Origin: Micromussa lordhowensis
Lineage: Eukaryota > Cnidaria > Anthozoa > Scleractinia > Lobophylliidae
Direction of reading: 5' to 3'
Assembly (NCBI GenBank): GCA_964020085.1
Contig: OZ026601.1
Location: forward strand, 3,029,401 to 3,093,400
Length of the DNA: 64,000 nucleotides
Positions 61,687 through 64,000 of the stretch are shown piece by piece. The translations under genes and the position numbers were made by a program. How positions within the stretch are numbered: position 1 is the stretch's first letter; every line of letters starts with the position of its first letter. Under the pieces are notes generated by a model that worked only from the letters and a program-made list of their open reading frames with translations, ran no database searches and was not told the DNA's origin.

Positions 61687-63834
61687 TTCTTTTTTCACCT
61701 TACGACGCTCAAAATATTCAGCGCTAGAAACTGAATACTGCTTCTCAAGCCGCGAGCAGTGTGTTTTAATATTTTGTCTGAGGCTAACGCAATTTATAAT
61801 CGCGATTGCAGCAGTTCACTGACGTAGAACACGCAACATCCGGTCTTGTCTTCCAAGAATTCTGTTGAATAATTAATCGCGGGTATTTGTCTGATATGCT
61901 GAGTCATTCTCGGATCAAAGTTTCTTTAAATTAGCCTTTTCGTCACCATTGGAGGTGAGAAAAAAAATTAAAAAGGAAAGCAACTCACGGCCAGTTTCGA
62001 CAGTTTCAAGTTGAAGTATCTGCCTCATTTGGCAAATTGAAAGTGCTAACGTTTTTTGGAAACAACAAATGAAAGACGCTGAAAGGAGCCAAAAGCATTA
62101 ATCCTACAGATTTTTGACGAGTTTCAAATTCTTTCCTTTAGGCGGTTGTTTGGCCAAGGTGAACAGCGCTTATTATAGCTAAAACAAAAGTTGATACACG
62201 TACACATGTATTAAAATTTTTGTTCGTCGATTCTTCTGAATTTCCTTCGTGTTTTCTTGTAAAACGAGGAAGTCAACATTTTCGACGTAAACATCAGATC
62301 ATCACTTCCTCTTCAGCGGTTACGGAATATCGACTGGGTAAAAAAATACATAATTTTTTCCCTTTTACTCAAGCAAGATTTAACACTGCTAATTCCGAGC
62401 AATTTCAAATGTTTGAGGCACGTTCCACTCGATCGGAATATTTCGTTACTTCCGGTGTCAATACTGAAATATACATTTGCGGAGGCATGGATCCAAGAAG
62501 GATTTGGACGCCATATTGATTTTTATACAGATATGTCTTCGTGATGTGGGCTAAACGGCTGTTTGAGTTTATAAAGTGTAAGGCTAAGATTATAATCATG
62601 TTGTTGAAAAATCTAGCTGCTGATAGCTTCATTTAGTTTTTACTTTCCCCCATCCCCCCGAAAAAAAAGTATTCGAACTAACAAAACGCCATGTGTGATT
62701 AGCTTTAATATTTTAAAAGCTAATCTTACTTGTAAACATCCCTGTTTCTTGGTATTTTATTTTAGGGTTTCTTGCTTATCCGGCCTCACCCACCCCTAGG
62801 AATAACCGTTCAGGTTTTGAATGATAAGCGTAAATTTTACATTTATTTAGTATATGTTTAAGCTTATTTTACTAATTTATTTAAGCTTTTTTAAGCTTTA
62901 TAGCAATTTAATACTAAGATGGTTACATCAAATACCTTAAAGGTAATAAACATAATTTATATGAAAAACTATACCTGCAGCAGGAAAAAAATTCACATAA
63001 AAATAAGCACTGTAAATATGGGTTATTGACCAAGCGTTATGTCAAGATGGCTGAATTTATTGACAAAGTTCATTTTTTGCATGTTCCTGGACTGAGACAG
63101 AGTTAAGGTCCATAAATGCCTTCTTGACCGAACAAGCTTGGTTAGTGAAGGATTTGTTTTATGGGAAAAGAACACTGTTTTCTTGCAGGACACAGCTGGT
63201 TATCCCGAGCGGGCAAGATAGAGCAATCTCTCCCACCTGGGTAGCCAATTACAGTTAACCTTATGTCATTCTGCTACCCATCTTGTAGACAGGGGAGTTG
63301 TACACCTTGATGCTTAAAACACGTGAAAAAATGAATATATCCCTTAACCCTCTGTGATGATTTAGAAATCTTTAATTTGTCTTCCAGATAAAGAAGTACA
63401 GCTATTTAAAAGGCTAATCAATTGTGATTGCAGGTACGATTTTCTCAAGAAACACATACTGCTTATTAAACAAGAGTGCATCAGAAATTTGTTTTATTAT
63501 TTGAGAATATAATATTGCTATTACACACTATCAATTTGTTATGAACTGTTGGTTGTTGATTACAAAAAGGCTAAGCTGTGTCTACTTTCACGTGATAAGT
63601 GGGCCCTCTATCTAGAATGTTGATTCGCCAAGCATCAAAACCTGAGTTAATTAATAGTGCCAGAATTAGACTCAAGCATTTGTTCTTACTAGCACAATTA
63701 ACGCAATTATCATTTGTACAGTGCTTAAACTTGGGTATCATTTTAAGGTCTTTTAACTCAGCAGTATAACATAACAAACAAGTATCTGGCAGGAATGTTA
63801 ATAACCTAGTTATTTTAAACCACTTTACCTGCAG
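61687..63834. other. Region upstream of AOX, no gene recognised
   Basis: The AOX promoter must lie in its left part. No TATA box or repeat with clear ends was found. A minus-strand frame at 63571-63777 (CTNDNCVNCASKNKC) has a Cys cluster but no other support. A poly-A tract and AT-rich sequence fill 62640-63000. Confidence 0.5.
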
Positions 63835-64000
63835 AAATTATTCTACAAACACGTCATTTGAAGTAATCACCGAATTATGCTACAAAGTTTCTCTACCGGG
63901 TTACGTACCTTTGCATATCAAACTACCACCATATGCTGAAAGTGGTATACCCGCAGCTGTACCTAGATCCATAGAGATAAAAACAGATGAGCAGATTGCT
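63835..64000 (+). CDS. Possible exon of an unidentified gene, running off the window
   Basis: After a plausible acceptor (tttacctgcag) one frame stays open for 55 codons to the window end. It reads like protein, for example SLPGYVPLHIKLPPYAESG and SIEIKTDEQIA. No preceding exon, start or family was recognised. The minus strand has a shorter competing frame with a donor at about 63908. It could also be part of a retroelement. Confidence 0.3.

Noticed and set aside
61686..61698. AOX start four codons upstream (KKEM...)
   Set aside because: The upstream codon is GTG, not ATG. The ATG at 61686 has a purine at -3 and G at +4.
63571..63777. Zinc-knuckle-like Cys cluster (CTNDNCVNCASKNKC)
   Set aside because: There is no His or further domain, no start context and no partner exon. 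It could be a retroelement relic but I cannot support it.

Overview
This is a 64-kb piece of an animal nuclear genome. It is AT-rich and gene-sparse, with short exons bounded by GT/AG sites, long introns and very dense small DNA transposons (MITEs and foldback elements). I see no bacterial operon structure. An intact alternative oxidase excludes vertebrates, which lack it. The repeat style and the mix of genes fit a marine invertebrate, most likely an anthozoan cnidarian such as a stony coral; that assignment is inference. Most long open frames are fragments inside repeats. The real genes were recovered by joining short exons whose splice phases agree.

Layout, left to right. (1) 106-16621, minus strand: a tentative CSPP1-like centrosome/cilium protein, cut at its 3' end by the window edge, with four glycine-rich motif exons and a 17-nt microexon. 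(2) 19182-24403, minus: a complete PX-domain protein of the sorting nexin 10/11 type. (3) 26196-28726, minus: a two-exon gene for a putative 51-residue single-pass membrane protein. (4) 33796 to about 45057, minus: a second SNX10/11-type gene. It has the same lengths for two PX exons as the first, so the pair looks like a tandem duplication. (5) 47115-52686, plus: a complete 340-residue shugoshin with an N-terminal coiled coil and a C-terminal SGO box. (6) 55366-61686, minus: a complete nine-exon, 331-residue mitochondrial alternative oxidase with all diiron ligand motifs. (7) 63835-64000, plus: a possible exon of a further gene at the right edge.

Between and inside these genes lie at least twenty-five repeats. 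They include a SINE with a tRNA-like promoter and a perfect 16-bp target duplication, an 866-bp palindromic element with a 9-bp duplication, two TTAA-bounded elements, several nested MITEs, a LINE reverse-transcriptase scrap, a 20-bp minisatellite that overlaps a stop codon, and stretches resembling hammerhead ribozyme cores as found in Penelope-like elements.

The genes do not form a pathway: chromosome cohesion (shugoshin), endosomal sorting (two SNX proteins), mitochondrial respiration (AOX) and the centrosome/cilium (CSPP1-like) are independent functions. Shugoshin and the second SNX gene are divergently arranged; shugoshin and AOX converge.
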